DNA of 64,000 nucleotides from an uncultured Tateyamaria sp. Lineage in GTDB: Bacteria; Pseudomonadota; Alphaproteobacteria; Rhodobacterales; Rhodobacteraceae. The stretch is from assembly GCF_947503415.1 (NCBI RefSeq), contig NZ_CANNDS010000003.1:1-64000 (forward strand), given 5' to 3'. The position numbers were made by a program, and so were the translations under genes. Positions 8,270-17,840 of this stretch are shown here, in pieces (position 1 is the stretch's first letter; each line of letters opens with the position of its first letter). The notes under the pieces were generated by a model. The model worked only from the letters and a program-made list of their open reading frames with translations, had not been told where the DNA came from and searched no databases.

Positions 8270-9338
8270 TCCACCCATGGCAATGCTGGCCGAACTGACC
8301 CATCGATGTCCGCTGGCTTGCCCTTATTGTTCCAACCCCACAGAATTGCTGGCCAAAGAGGCTGAGCTAAGCACAGAAACATGGGCTGACGTCTTTCAAC
8401 AAGCGGCAAAGCTGGGTGTGTTGCAGCTGCATCTGTCGGGTGGCGAACCTGCATCCCGAAGAGATCTGGTAGAGCTTGTCATCGCCGCGCGTGAAGCGGG
8501 GCTTTACACCAATCTGATCACCTCGGGTATCGGATTGAACGAACGACGTTTGCACGATCTGGATGATGCTGGGCTGGATCACGTGCAGCTGTCCCTGCAG
8601 GGCGTTACCGCGGAAATGGCCGATCGGATTGGCGGGTACAATGGCGGGTTTGACCGCAAGATGCACGTGGCTGAGATCATTTCGGACATCGGCTTTCCCT
8701 TGACGCTGAACGCCGTGATGCACCGCGAAAATCTGGACGACCTGCCTGCCACCATTGACATGGCGCGACGCCTTGGCGCGCGGCGGATCGAGGTGGCCTG
8801 CGTACAATTTCAAGGTTGGGCCCTGATCAATCGCGCGGCTTTGCAGCCCAGCCGAGCGCAGGTGGATGCGGCGAAAGAAACGGTCGCACGGGCCATCGAA
8901 ACGCTGAAGGGACATCTGGTTATCGATTTCGTCCCGCCCGACTACTACTCGGACTTCCCCAAGGCGTGCATGAACGGGTGGGGCTCTACCGGATTGAATG
9001 TCACACCGAATGGCACCGTACTTCCCTGTCATGCGGCTGAGACCATTCCGCACTTGCAGTTTGACACTGTAACAGAGCGGACGCTGGAAGAAATATGGTA
9101 TGAGGGTGACGCATTCAACGCGTATCGCGGCACGGATTGGTTGCCGGAACTGTGCCAGTCCTGTGACCGGCGGGACATTGATTTCGGGGGGTGCCGCTGT
9201 CAGGCGATGGCGGTTCTGGGTGATGCGGGCGCGCCGGATCCGGTGTGCCGCAAATCGGGGGGACGCGCAGCTCTCGATGCGCTTTTGAAGGAAGAAACGA
9301 AAGAGGTGGCGGCACCGGACTTCGTGTTCCGTCGGTAG
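8253..9338 (+). CDS. pqqE: PqqA peptide cyclase PqqE (radical SAM, SPASM)
   Basis: 361 residues. The radical SAM cluster motif CPLACPYC (CxxxCxxC) is at the N-terminus, and a C-terminal SPASM region carries auxiliary-cluster cysteines in LPCHAAE, LCQSCDRRD and GGCRCQAM. PqqE makes the carbon-carbon bond between Glu16 and Tyr20 of PqqA. The frame stays open 33 bases further upstream, but the ATG at 8253 is chosen because it has a GGGGGA stretch in front and gives the usual N-terminus MLVRVDPPMAMLAELTHRCP. It is the last gene of the pqqABCDE order, with the VWA gene 9 bases on. Confidence 0.95.
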   Translation: MLVRVDPPMAMLAELTHRCPLACPYCSNPTELLAKEAELSTETWADVFQQAAKLGVLQLHLSGGEPASRRDLVELVIAAREAGLYTNLITSGIGLNERRLHDLDDAGLDHVQLSLQGVTAEMADRIGGYNGGFDRKMHVAEIISDIGFPLTLNAVMHRENLDDLPATIDMARRLGARRIEVACVQFQGWALINRAALQPSRAQVDAAKETVARAIETLKGHLVIDFVPPDYYSDFPKACMNGWGSTGLNVTPNGTVLPCHAAETIPHLQFDTVTERTLEEIWYEGDAFNAYRGTDWLPELCQSCDRRDIDFGGCRCQAMAVLGDAGAPDPVCRKSGGRAALDALLKEETKEVAAPDFVFRR

Positions 9339-9347
9339 GAAACGGTC

Positions 9348-10052
9348 ATGCGAAAGACAACAGGTCGAAAATGCGTGGCAGCCGCTTGCATCCTATCCCT
9401 GTTGATGACGGGTGCGGCCCGCGCTGAATGCACTGATGATGCGATGATTGTTTTCGACGGATCGGGCTCCATGGCCGAGATGGGGTTCAATCAAATCGAT
9501 GAACCCCGCATTTTCGAAGCGCGCCGCGCTGTACGGACCGCGATGCCGCAAGTGGCACCATTCAGGCGGATCGGGCTTATTGTCTATGGCCCCGGTGGCG
9601 CGGGTGGCGTCGGGGAATGTTCGGGCATCGAGTTACGCTTTGGTCCCCGTTCTGACGCGGCGGAGGCCGTCATCGCAGCGGTCGACGGCCTGGAACCCGA
9701 AGGCCGGACAGCTTTGACGGAAGCCGTCGCCTTGGCCGCAGAAACCCTCGGGTCGCCGGAGAAGCCCGGAACAGTGGTGCTGGTTACCGACGGCAAAGAG
9801 ACCTGTGGCGGGCAAACATGTATGTTGGCAGCTCAGTTGTCGGGCACAGGACTGGTCGTGCATGTCATCGGTTTCAAAGTGCGGGGCGAACACTTTGGTT
9901 GGCAAAGTGAGGGTGTGACCGACTATCAGACATCCGTCAGCGTTGCCAAGTGCCTCGCAACCCAGACGGGCGGAGAATACGTGAACACCGAAACCGTCGA
10001 TGAACTGGTCGAGGCAATGAGCCGGACGTTGGGTTGCAAACTGCTCTTCTAA
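9348..10052 (+). CDS. secreted von Willebrand factor type A domain protein
   Basis: 234 residues with a signal peptide (hydrophobic stretch ending GAARAE) followed directly by a VWA domain. The MIDAS metal site D-G-S-G-S is in IVFDGSGSMAEMGF, and VVLVTDGKETCGG is the later VWA strand. Six or more cysteines suggest disulphides in the periplasm. VWA proteins are common in methanol-oxidation loci (MxaC and MxaL types), where they are thought to help assemble the quinoprotein. This one follows pqqE by nine bases, so it is probably co-transcribed. The precise role is not known. Confidence 0.8.
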   Translation: MRKTTGRKCVAAACILSLLMTGAARAECTDDAMIVFDGSGSMAEMGFNQIDEPRIFEARRAVRTAMPQVAPFRRIGLIVYGPGGAGGVGECSGIELRFGPRSDAAEAVIAAVDGLEPEGRTALTEAVALAAETLGSPEKPGTVVLVTDGKETCGGQTCMLAAQLSGTGLVVHVIGFKVRGEHFGWQSEGVTDYQTSVSVAKCLATQTGGEYVNTETVDELVEAMSRTLGCKLLF

Positions 10053-10302
10053 GATGGCGGTTACGTCAACGTTTTGCCTGCGCGTGACGAGAGCGAGTTT
10101 CACTATTATGAACGCGACAACTTTGAGGGTGTAGACCCCCGCATGTCCGGTCCCGACCGTGTGGGCATACAGACAAATGCGGAAGCCAATTTCGGGGCGG
10201 TGAACGTGGAACTCGAAAACCAGTACAATCTTTGAAGTGGTGGTCAGGCCGTTGCGGATAGACACTAATATCTACGGCGAAAGTAACGGCCTTATTACAT
10301 GC
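10053..10302 (+). pseudogene. degraded fragment of an exported, possibly outer-membrane beta-barrel, protein
   Basis: The frame continues open right after the TAA of the VWA gene and reads 60 codons to a TGA at 10233, with coding-like composition and phrases such as ERDNFEGVDPRMSGPDRVG and NFGAVNVELENQYNL. If the TGA is read through it continues SGGQAVAD, and a one-base shift then gives DTNIYGESNGLI, the alternating pattern of barrel strands. There is no start codon or ribosome site. I read it as a 3' gene remnant with a stop and a frameshift. It could be chance, because the fragment is short and no family was identified with certainty. Confidence 0.35.
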
Positions 10303-10467
10303 TGTAGGTTCGCGCCTCACATCGCTGAGGGGCAACAAGAAGTTTCATGGAAAGCATGACAGTCTCGTTGTCGAAGCAGGCACTAATTGCGCGCCGAGCC
10401 TGTTAAACATGTGGTGATGCTCGGGGCCTTGCCAACCATCGTTCATACCTTAGTCGCATAGGGCAGC

Positions 10468-12603
10468 ATGGCGGGTCGTCATAGGCTGCGCTGGATGTCT
10501 CTGAGCAGATCCATATCAGCCCTGTTGGTAGCAACCATACTGTGGAGTATGGGGGCTTTGACGAGTTTGGGCGAGCCCCTGCCACGCGAGGCGTTGGAGC
10601 CCTATGTCGCACCGCCGATGAGCTTGGGTGAGCAGATCAACGACAAAGGCGTCTGGCAGTTGCTGAATTCCGGCGGGGCCGAGGCTGGATATGTGTTTGA
10701 AACCGAGCCCATGGCCCCGCTGCCTGGGTTTTCGGGGGCGGCGATCAACATGCTTGTTGTGCTTGATCTGGATGGTCGGTTTCTGGATGTCCAGTTGCTG
10801 TCGCACAACGAACCCATCTTTGTCTCGGGCCTTCCGGAAAAGCTGTTTTATGACTTTTTCAAACAGTATCGCGGGCATTCGATTTCGGACACGCTGGTGG
10901 TTGGCTCGCCCTATGGCGCTGGCAGCGATGGGTCTGCGCTGGTCTATCTGGATGGCGTGACCAAGGGCACAGCATCGGTCCGCATCGCACATGAAAGTAT
11001 TCTGGCCGCAGCCCTTCAGGTTGCACGGGAAAAAATGGGCGGGATTTCGACTGGGCCGCCTGCCTATCCGGATATGCAGTACCAAGAGGATCTGACTTGG
11101 GACGATCTGGTCGCGCAAGGTATTGTAACGCGCAAGGTCGTCACCAATGCCGAAATGGACGCCGCCTTCGCGGGGACCCTATGGGAGGACGATGACCCCG
11201 ACGCAAAGGGCGATCCGGCCGGAGCCTATCTGGACCTTTGGGTTGTGGATATCGGTGCCCCCTCCATCGCCCAAGCCGTTCTTAGTCCAAGCAGTTTTGA
11301 TGAACTTCGCAATTTCATGGAGATCGCGGATACGGACGAGCCTGTTCTGGTTATCGAGACCGGGCGGCATGGGCTGGTCACCGAAGAGTTCGTTCGCAAC
11401 ACCGCGCCGGATTTGATCAGCGCAGAACAAGGCGGCTTTCCCATCGCGTTTCGGGACAGTGATATCTATGTCGAACTCAATGACGCCTTACCGAATGAGT
11501 TGCATAACGCCGCGTATGAAGGGGCTGCCTTGATCCTGCGCACTGATCGCCGCTTGGGGTTCGATCCGGCAAGCGATTGGACGTTGCAAATCAAAGCGCT
11601 CCGCGAGCACGGTTCATTTCAGCCAGAAATTGGGTCCGTCACGTTGGACGTTGCGCATGTCACGCCCGAACGCTTTTATGCTCGTCCGGAGGTCATCAAG
11701 CCTGTGCCGCCTTGGGTCGACGCGCTGCGCAATCGCGCTGCCGATCTGATCGTGTTGAGTGTCTTTCTGGTGGGTCTTCTTGCGCTTTTGCTGTTTGGGA
11801 CCAACAGGCTGGCTGCGCACCGTTGGTTTACGCCCATGCGTCTTGGCATTCTCGCGTTTGTCACCGGGTTCATCGGCTGGTGGGGGCAGGGGCAATTGTC
11901 CATCGCCACCCCCTTGGCTGTTGCTCGTACTGCTCTTGATGGGGGCAGCTTTGCCTTCCTTCTCTATGATCCATTTTCACTGGTGATCTGGGCGGTTACC
12001 CTCGTCGGCTTTGTCCTGTGGGGCAGGGGGCTTTTCTGCGGGTGGCTTTGCCCGTTCGGCGCACTTCAAGAGTTCGCCCACCATTTGGGCCGATTGCTGC
12101 GATTGCCGCAGATCGAGCCGAATGCGTTCTGGGACAGCCAATTGAAGAACCTGAAATACATCGTGCTGGCGTCCTTGGTCGCCCTTTTGGTCACAGCACC
12201 CGCTGCTCTGGACAAGGCCATTGAAGTTGAACCGTTCAAGACGGCCATCACCACCTTCTTCATCCGCGAGTGGTACTATGTCGCCTATGCGGTCGGGCTT
12301 TTGCTGCTGTCGATGGTCCTTTTCAAAGGCTTCTGCCGCTATCTTTGCCCCTTGGGTGCCGTCATGGCGATTGGCGGTTTGGTGCGCGGTCGCGACTGGA
12401 TCGCGCGGCGTGCGGAATGCGGATCGCCTTGCCAGTTGTGCAAGGTCAAATGCAGCTATGGCGCGATCAAGAAGACAGGCGAAATCCAGTATTCCGAGTG
12501 CTTTCAATGTCTTGATTGCGTGACGATCCATGACGATGCGCAGCAATGTGTACCGCTGGTTCTCGCCGCAAAGGGGCGTAAACTGTCGGTGGCTGCGGAA
12601 TGA
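10468..12603 (+). CDS. NosR-like FMN-binding, polytopic membrane Fe-S protein
   Basis: 711 residues. The N-terminal membrane segment is followed by a large periplasmic region with an FMN-binding-like domain; VTKGTAS (Thr168) is a candidate covalent flavin site, a variant of the usual SGAT-x-S. Six or so membrane helices follow, with the two CP motifs FCGWLCPFGALQ and FCRYLCPLGAV as in NosR/NirI. The C-terminus has two 4Fe-4S clusters (CGSPCQLCKVKC and CFQCLDC). NosR proteins pass electrons through flavin and Fe-S centres across the membrane. No nos gene is nearby; the neighbours are pqq and xoxF genes, so a role in electron flow for the quinoprotein system is inferred. The next gene overlaps by four bases and encodes the flavin transferase. 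Confidence 0.82.
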   Translation: MAGRHRLRWMSLSRSISALLVATILWSMGALTSLGEPLPREALEPYVAPPMSLGEQINDKGVWQLLNSGGAEAGYVFETEPMAPLPGFSGAAINMLVVLDLDGRFLDVQLLSHNEPIFVSGLPEKLFYDFFKQYRGHSISDTLVVGSPYGAGSDGSALVYLDGVTKGTASVRIAHESILAAALQVAREKMGGISTGPPAYPDMQYQEDLTWDDLVAQGIVTRKVVTNAEMDAAFAGTLWEDDDPDAKGDPAGAYLDLWVVDIGAPSIAQAVLSPSSFDELRNFMEIADTDEPVLVIETGRHGLVTEEFVRNTAPDLISAEQGGFPIAFRDSDIYVELNDALPNELHNAAYEGAALILRTDRRLGFDPASDWTLQIKALREHGSFQPEIGSVTLDVAHVTPERFYARPEVIKPVPPWVDALRNRAADLIVLSVFLVGLLALLLFGTNRLAAHRWFTPMRLGILAFVTGFIGWWGQGQLSIATPLAVARTALDGGSFAFLLYDPFSLVIWAVTLVGFVLWGRGLFCGWLCPFGALQEFAHHLGRLLRLPQIEPNAFWDSQLKNLKYIVLASLVALLVTAPAALDKAIEVEPFKTAITTFFIREWYYVAYAVGLLLLSMVLFKGFCRYLCPLGAVMAIGGLVRGRDWIARRAECGSPCQLCKVKCSYGAIKKTGEIQYSECFQCLDCVTIHDDAQQCVPLVLAAKGRKLSVAAE

Positions 12604-13472
12604 GTTTGAACCGTCGCCGCTTTCTGGCCATTGCGGCCACCTTCGTCGCGGCGCCTGCGCTGGCACAGCCCCATGCCTGGACAGGGCGCGCCTTTGGCGC
12701 CGAGGTTTCGATCCAGTTGCATGGGCCATCGGCTGAGGTTGGTCCAGCACTTGCAGAGACGCAGGCGCTGATTGTCGAGATCGAACGCCTCTTTTCACTC
12801 TATGACCCGGCATCGGATCTTGTGCAGTTGAACAAGACCGGAGCAATACGCATGTCAGAGCGTTTTGAGGAGCTTGTGACACTTGCTGATCAGGCGCACC
12901 GCTTGACCGGCGGGTTGTTTGATCCGACGGTTCAGCCGCTATGGCGCGCCATCGCCGAAGGGGCGGATGTGGATACGGCGCTTGCTTTGATCGGTTGGGA
13001 TCGAGTGAGCGTCGTGGGGCGCGACGTGCGCTTGGATGCGGGACAAGCATTGACGTTCAACGGGATCGCACAGGGATACGCAACCGATCTGGTATCGCAG
13101 ATGCTGCGCGATCGCGGGTTTCATCAAACACTGGTCAATATCGGTGAGTACCGCGGCATGGGAGGGCCCTGGCGTCTTGGATTGACCGATCCGACCTATG
13201 GAATGTTGGCGACCCGCACCATCGAAGATGGTGCTGTTGCGACGTCAAGCCCCTTGGCAACGCCGATTGGTCCGCATGGGCATATCGTGCATCCGTTCCA
13301 CGCTCCGATCTGGTCTACTGTTTCGGTGGAAGCGGACACGGCAGCGATGGCTGATGCCTTATCCACCGGACTGACCCTGGCCGACATGGATTTGGTCCGT
13401 AAGGTGCGCGCGACGCCGGGCGTACGGCGGATCACACTTGTGGATCAGGCGGGAGATCTTGGCAGCTTGTGA
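12600..13472 (+). CDS. apbE: ApbE-family FAD:protein FMN transferase
   Basis: 290 residues starting MSLNRRRFLAIAATF, a twin-arginine signal ending ALAQP, so it is probably exported folded. The ApbE fold is seen in GLFDPTVQPLW, LTFNGIAQGYATDLV (the FAD-binding GxAxGYAxD-type motif), LVNIGEYRGMG and HIVHPF. ApbE attaches FMN covalently to a threonine of target proteins with Mg2+. The ATG overlaps the NosR-like stop, so the likely substrate is that protein (Thr168). GEYRG replaces the common GE(I/V)-type strand, a mild variation. Confidence 0.88.
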   Translation: MSLNRRRFLAIAATFVAAPALAQPHAWTGRAFGAEVSIQLHGPSAEVGPALAETQALIVEIERLFSLYDPASDLVQLNKTGAIRMSERFEELVTLADQAHRLTGGLFDPTVQPLWRAIAEGADVDTALALIGWDRVSVVGRDVRLDAGQALTFNGIAQGYATDLVSQMLRDRGFHQTLVNIGEYRGMGGPWRLGLTDPTYGMLATRTIEDGAVATSSPLATPIGPHGHIVHPFHAPIWSTVSVEADTAAMADALSTGLTLADMDLVRKVRATPGVRRITLVDQAGDLGSL

Positions 13473-13475
13473 CCA

Positions 13476-13502
13476 AAGAAAAGGGCGGGGTGGTCCCCGC
13501 CC
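13476..13502 (-). terminator. intrinsic terminator of the minus-strand cox operon
   Basis: An 8-bp perfect GC stem (GGGCGGGG / CCCCGCCC) with a 4-base loop lies between two convergent genes. Read on the minus strand it is followed by TTTTCTTT, so it fits termination of the coxM-side transcript. On the plus strand the T-run is poor. Confidence 0.8.
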
Positions 13503-13528
13503 TCTCAGAAGACTTCTTACTGTGACCG

Positions 13529-14311
13529 TTAGCCAGCAGCGGTGACGGCACGACCAGTCATGACCTTCACCAGATGAGCCCGGTACGCGGCAGGGCCGTG
13601 CAGGTCCGAAATCATGTTGTCTGCGGGCACGCTCAATCCATCCAGAGCAGACGCTGAGAAGTCGTCGCCCAGTGCCGCTTCGGCCTCAGCCCAACGGAAC
13701 ACACCCTCATTAGACGCACCCGTCACGGCCACGCGTATGCCGTCGGCGTATTTGGCCAAAAAGACACCGACCAAAGCAAAGCGGGACGCAGGCTGCACGA
13801 ACTTCTGATAGTTCGCGGCTTGCGGGATCGGAAAGCTGACTGCGGTGACGATCTCACCTTCATCCAAGGCGGTGTCGAACATGCCTTGGAAGTAGTCGTC
13901 TGCGGCAATCTCACGATTGGTCGTGATGATGGTCGCACCGGAGCCAAGGGCCGCTGCAGGGTAACAGGCTGCGGGGTCGTTGTTGGCAAGGCTACCGCCG
14001 ATGGTGCCACGATTGCGCACCGCCGGATCACCGATCTGCGCAGCCAAGGCCGACAAGGCAGGGTAATTGCCATCGGCCGCAACAGCGCCATGTGTGGTCG
14101 CGCCTCCGATGCGCAGGGCATCCCCATCTTTGCTGATCCCTTGCATCTCGGCCACGCCGGACAGCGACACCAGCTTGGCCGGGCTTGCCAGGCGTTGCTT
14201 GAGCGTGGGGATCAGTGTTTGACCCCCGCCCAAAGCCTGCGCATCCTCACCCGCCATCGCAGCGGTGGCTTCGGCAAGCGTACCCGGTTTCTCAACCTCG
14301 AAATTATACAT
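13529..14311 (-). CDS. coxM: CO-dehydrogenase-like FAD-binding medium subunit (CoxM family)
   Basis: 260 residues with the FAD-binding domain of molybdenum hydroxylases. Motifs are ALGGGQTLIPTLKQRLA, the FAD pyrophosphate loop, and IGDPAVRNRGTIGGSLANNDPAACYPAA, the second FAD motif. The start MYNFEVEKPGTL is preceded by a strong AGAGGAGG site and sits two bases after the large-subunit gene. In the enzyme this subunit takes electrons from the 2Fe-2S clusters to the acceptor. It is the last gene of the operon, with a terminator just after it. Confidence 0.85.
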   Translation of the reverse strand: MYNFEVEKPGTLAEATAAMAGEDAQALGGGQTLIPTLKQRLASPAKLVSLSGVAEMQGISKDGDALRIGGATTHGAVAADGNYPALSALAAQIGDPAVRNRGTIGGSLANNDPAACYPAAALGSGATIITTNREIAADDYFQGMFDTALDEGEIVTAVSFPIPQAANYQKFVQPASRFALVGVFLAKYADGIRVAVTGASNEGVFRWAEAEAALGDDFSASALDGLSVPADNMISDLHGPAAYRAHLVKVMTGRAVTAAG

Positions 14312-14312
14312 C

Positions 14313-16697
14313 TTAAGCCTCCTCTGACTTGGCGTTCTGCATGGCATCCCACACGCGGGCGGGCGTGACCGGCATGTCGATATGAGTGACGTTCGTGCCG
14401 CCTGATTGCAGTGCGTCGATCACCGCATTCACGACCGTGGGGGGCGATCCGATGGCCCCGGCCTCACCGCAGCCTTTCACCCCCAGCGGGTTGTGCGTGC
14501 AGGGCGTGCCTTGGCTGTGGTCCACATGGAACATGGGCATGTCGTCAGCGCGCGGCATGGTGTAGTCCATATAAGACGCGCTGAGCAGCTGGCCGTTTTC
14601 GTCATATGACGTGTTTTCAACCAATGCCTGCCCGATCCCTTGCGCCAGGCCGCCATGGACTTGTCCAGTCACGATCATCGGATTGATGACATTTCCGAAG
14701 TCGTCCACCGCGCACATCCGATCCACGCGCACTTTTCCGGTTTCGGGGTCCACCTCGACCTCGCAGGCATAGGCGCCGGAAGGATAGGTGAAGTTCGCCG
14801 GATCGTAGAACGCGGTTTCCTCCAGTCCCGGTTCGATATCTTCGAGCGGGTATTCGTGGGGGATGTAGGCCTTCAGCGCGACCTCACCGAAGGTCACGGA
14901 TTTGTCGGTTCCCGCGACCGAGAACACGCCATTTTCCAGAGTGATATCCTGATCGGATGCCTCCAGCATGTGACCTGCGATCTTTTTGGCCTTGTTGATG
15001 ATCTTCTCGGTCGCACGCACTACGGCAGAACCGCAGACTGCCAGCGAACGCGAGCCATAGGTACCCATGCCGAAGGGGATCTTGGACGTGTCGCCATGCA
15101 CGATGTCGATCACGGCAGGATCAATGCCCAGCATCTCGGCCACCACTTGCGGAAAGGCCGTTTCATGGCCCTGACCGTGGCTGTGTGCGCCGACCATGAC
15201 AGAAAGGTTGCCGGTGGCATTCACCCGTACCGTGGCTGCATCGTAAAGGCCCACGCGAGAGCCAAGCACACCTACAAGGTTCGACGGCGCGATGCCGCAC
15301 GCCTCAATGTAGGCGTTCACGCCAAAGCCGCGCATCAGCCCATTGGCTTCGCTTTGCTTGCGGCGCGCCTCAAACCCGGCGACATCGGCCACCTCCTCCA
15401 TCTTGTCCATGAGCGCGTCGTAATTGCCTGCGTCATATTCCAGACCCGCAGCAGAGGCGTAAGGGTACTGATCGGGTTTGATGAAGTTCTTGCGGCGCAA
15501 CTCGATTGGATCCATGCGCAGTTCACGCGCAGCCTTGTCGATCACCCGTTCAAGGGAATAAGTCGCCTCTGGCCGCCCTGCACCGCGATAGGCATCGACG
15601 GGGGCCGTGTTGGTGAACACAGCCTTCACGTTCACATAGACGAGTGGCACGGTGTAGTTCCCGGCCATCAGCGTGCCGTGCAGGAAGGTCGGCGTTGCCG
15701 TCGAGAAGTTCGACAGATACGCGCCCACATTGGCCTTGGTGTCCGTGCGGAAGGCGAGGAAGTTGCCCTCCTTGTCCAGCGCCAGTTCGATTTTGGTCAC
15801 GTGGTCGCGGCCATGGGCGTCCGTCAGAAAGGATTCCGTCCGGTCCGCTGTCCATTTGACCGGGCGACCCAGTTTTTTGGCCGCGGCCAGCACCAGTGCC
15901 TCTTCACCGTAATGATAGATTTTTGAGCCGAAACCGCCGCCCACATCGGGCGCGATGACCGTCAGCATGTTCTCCGGGATACCAAGGACAAAGGCCGAAA
16001 TCAGCAACCGCGTCAGGTGCGGGTTTTGCGACGTGGTGTGCAACGTGTACTCGCCCGTGCTGGCCTTGTAGCTGCCGATGGATGCGCGCGGCTCCATCGC
16101 GTTGGGGACCAGACGGTTGTTCACCAATTCCAGCGTGGTCACGTGGTGCGCATTCTTGATCGCGTTGTCCGTGGCGTCGCGGTTGTCCTCGATCCAGCCC
16201 CAGTCAAAGCACTGATTGGTCTCGATTTCATCGTGGACGAAATTGGACCCCGACAGCGCGTCGTTCATGTCTACCACGGCGGGCAGTTCGTCGATATCCG
16301 CCTCGATGGCTTCGACCGCGTCGCGGGCCTGTTCGATTGTTTCCGCGATGACAGCGGCATAGGCGTCGCCGACATGGCGCACCTTGCCATGGGCGAGAAC
16401 CGGGCGCTTGGGCTCTTTCATCGGTTCGCCATTGCGCGAGTTGATCAACCAGCCAGCGGGGTTGCCGCCCACCTCGACGAAATCCTCGCCCGTGAACACG
16501 GCCAGCACGCCGGGCATTCCTTCGGCGGCAGAGGTGTCGATGGACTTGATTGTGCCATGGGCGACAGTCGAACGTGCAAAGACCGCATAGGTCTGTTTTG
16601 CCAGTACGATGTCGTCGGTATATTCGCCGGTTCCTGTCAGGAAGCGGACGTCTTCGCGGCGCACGGGTGAGGCGCCAATCCCTGTATCTTTGGGCAT
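14313..16697 (-). CDS. coxL: form II CO-dehydrogenase-like molybdopterin large subunit (CoxL family)
   Basis: 794 residues of the xanthine oxidase / CO dehydrogenase large-subunit family. The active-site loop reads AYRGAGR (369-375), the form II signature; true form I CO dehydrogenases have AYxCSFR. The catalytic glutamate motif is [13 protein letters not shown] near the C-terminus, and [14 protein letters not shown] is a cofactor-binding loop. The frame extends upstream into coxS, but [12 protein letters not shown] at 16697 has a good AGGGAGA site and the family N-terminus. The substrate of form II enzymes is uncertain; many oxidise other small molecules or aldehydes rather than CO. No coxDEF maturation genes are in the window. 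Confidence 0.87.
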   Translation of the reverse strand: MPKDTGIGASPVRREDVRFLTGTGEYTDDIVLAKQTYAVFARSTVAHGTIKSIDTSAAEGMPGVLAVFTGEDFVEVGGNPAGWLINSRNGEPMKEPKRPVLAHGKVRHVGDAYAAVIAETIEQARDAVEAIEADIDELPAVVDMNDALSGSNFVHDEIETNQCFDWGWIEDNRDATDNAIKNAHHVTTLELVNNRLVPNAMEPRASIGSYKASTGEYTLHTTSQNPHLTRLLISAFVLGIPENMLTVIAPDVGGGFGSKIYHYGEEALVLAAAKKLGRPVKWTADRTESFLTDAHGRDHVTKIELALDKEGNFLAFRTDTKANVGAYLSNFSTATPTFLHGTLMAGNYTVPLVYVNVKAVFTNTAPVDAYRGAGRPEATYSLERVIDKAARELRMDPIELRRKNFIKPDQYPYASAAGLEYDAGNYDALMDKMEEVADVAGFEARRKQSEANGLMRGFGVNAYIEACGIAPSNLVGVLGSRVGLYDAATVRVNATGNLSVMVGAHSHGQGHETAFPQVVAEMLGIDPAVIDIVHGDTSKIPFGMGTYGSRSLAVCGSAVVRATEKIINKAKKIAGHMLEASDQDITLENGVFSVAGTDKSVTFGEVALKAYIPHEYPLEDIEPGLEETAFYDPANFTYPSGAYACEVEVDPETGKVRVDRMCAVDDFGNVINPMIVTGQVHGGLAQGIGQALVENTSYDENGQLLSASYMDYTMPRADDMPMFHVDHSQGTPCTHNPLGVKGCGEAGAIGSPPTVVNAVIDALQSGGTNVTHIDMPVTPARVWDAMQNAKSEEA

Positions 16698-16711
16698 GTC
16701 TGTCTTCTCCC

Positions 16712-17197
16712 TTATTCGGCGGCGATGGCTGTCACGTCCTGCCCGGACGCAGCCATGATCGCTTTGACGATGTTGTGGTAACCGGTGCAGCGGCAGATAT
16801 TGCCTTCGAGGTACTCGCGCACTTCCGTCTCGGACGGTTTCGGGTTGTCCTTGAGCAACGCAGCGGCGGACATCACCATGCCAGGCGTGCAGAATCCGCA
16901 TTGCAGGCCGTGGTGGTCCTGGAACGCCTGCTGGATCACATTGAGCGACCCGTCCGCGTTGGACTGACCTTCAATCGTGTCCACATTCGCGCCGTCAGCT
17001 TCTGCTGCGAGCATAGTGCAGGCTTTGACCGCCGCGCCATCCACGTGCACGACGCAGGCCCCGCATTGCGACGTGTCGCAGCCCACATGGGTGCCGGTCA
17101 GGCCCTGATCCTCACGCAGAAAGGACGACAGCAATGTGCGTCCTTCCACGTCTCCCGAGACGGCCTTGCCATTCACCGTCATGGTTACCTTTGTCAT
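16712..17197 (-). CDS. coxS: CO-dehydrogenase-like 2Fe-2S small subunit (CoxS family)
   Basis: 161 residues with two 2Fe-2S domains. The plant-ferredoxin-type cluster uses Cys40, Cys45, Cys48 and Cys60 ([10 protein letters not shown] ... KAC); the helical domain has [11 protein letters not shown] and [10 protein letters not shown]. The subunit hands electrons from the molybdenum site to FAD. Order S-L-M on the minus strand with 14- and 1-base spacings shows one operon. Confidence 0.9.
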   Translation of the reverse strand: MTKVTMTVNGKAVSGDVEGRTLLSSFLREDQGLTGTHVGCDTSQCGACVVHVDGAAVKACTMLAAEADGANVDTIEGQSNADGSLNVIQQAFQDHHGLQCGFCTPGMVMSAAALLKDNPKPSETEVREYLEGNICRCTGYHNIVKAIMAASGQDVTAIAAE

Positions 17198-17236
17198 ACT
17201 GTCCTCCCTTAGAACGTCTGCAGTGTTGATGTGCGC

Positions 17237-17752
17237 TCAGGTGACCAAGCGCTTGAGCCAACCCTTTTTGGGCGCGTCGTCGGACGTCTCCGGCTCTGTG
17301 TCTTCGGCGGGCGGAGCGCCCACGTGATCCTGAAAGTTGTTAAAGAACTGGTCGGCCATCTTCTTGGCAAAGCCGTCGATGATGCGGCTGCCGAGTTGTG
17401 CAAGTTTGCCACCCACCTTGGCCTCGACGTCATAATGCAGCACGGTCTGATCACCTTGCTCTTCCAGCCGCACTTTGGCACCACCCTTTGCAAAGCCCGC
17501 AGCACCGCCCTTGCCTTCGCCCGAGATGGTGACGCTTTCCGGGGCTTGCATCTCTGACAAGGTTACGGCCCCTTTGAATGTCGCTTTGACCGGGCCAACC
17601 TTTTGCACAACCGTCGCGGTGAACCCGTCCTCGGGCGTGCCGTCCATCTCCTGACAGCCCGGAACGCACGCCATGAGCACCCCTGGATCGAGGATGGCGG
17701 ACCAGACCGTGGGCCGGTCGGCATTGATAACGCGTGAGTCGCTGAGATTCAT
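17237..17752 (-). CDS. coxG: CoxG-like SRPBCC-domain protein
   Basis: 171 residues of the CoxG family (SRPBCC/START-like fold): MNLSDSRVINADRPTVWSAI, LMACVPGCQEMDG and VTISGEGKGGAAGFAKGGAKV are diagnostic. CoxG is thought to anchor or assemble CO dehydrogenase at the membrane, and the C-terminal half here is variable and acidic before a basic end. It is the first gene of the cox set, 39 bases before coxS. The 88-base gap upstream of it contains three ACCAA-type boxes shared with other promoters of the island. Confidence 0.82.
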   Translation of the reverse strand: MNLSDSRVINADRPTVWSAILDPGVLMACVPGCQEMDGTPEDGFTATVVQKVGPVKATFKGAVTLSEMQAPESVTISGEGKGGAAGFAKGGAKVRLEEQGDQTVLHYDVEAKVGGKLAQLGSRIIDGFAKKMADQFFNNFQDHVGAPPAEDTEPETSDDAPKKGWLKRLVT

Positions 17753-17790
17753 GGATTGACCCCCTTTTGGCTTCCTCAAAAGCCTATGGG

Positions 17791-17836
17791 GCCAAAGGTC
17801 AGGGCACCATTCGACCAAGTGTGTAAGACCAAAGTC
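17791..17836 (-). promoter_or_regulatory. putative regulator-binding region upstream of coxG
   Basis: GCCAAAGGTC (17791-17800), GACCAAGTG (17813-17821) and GTGTAAGACCAAAGTC (17821-17836) lie in the short gap before coxG. GTGTAAGACCAA recurs exactly at 19538 and GACCAAAGTC recurs exactly at 24990, in the other two key intergenic regions of the island. The binding protein is unknown; the LuxR response regulator at 27034 is the obvious candidate. Confidence 0.45.
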
Positions 17837-17840
17837 GCTC

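Noticed and set aside
11977-13050. 357-codon open frame on the minus strand
   Set aside because: Antisense to the NosR-like and ApbE genes; repetitive Arg/Gln/Pro text and no motif.
14640-15926. 428-codon open frame on the plus strand
   Set aside because: Antisense to coxL; rich in His and Arg and without recognisable domains.
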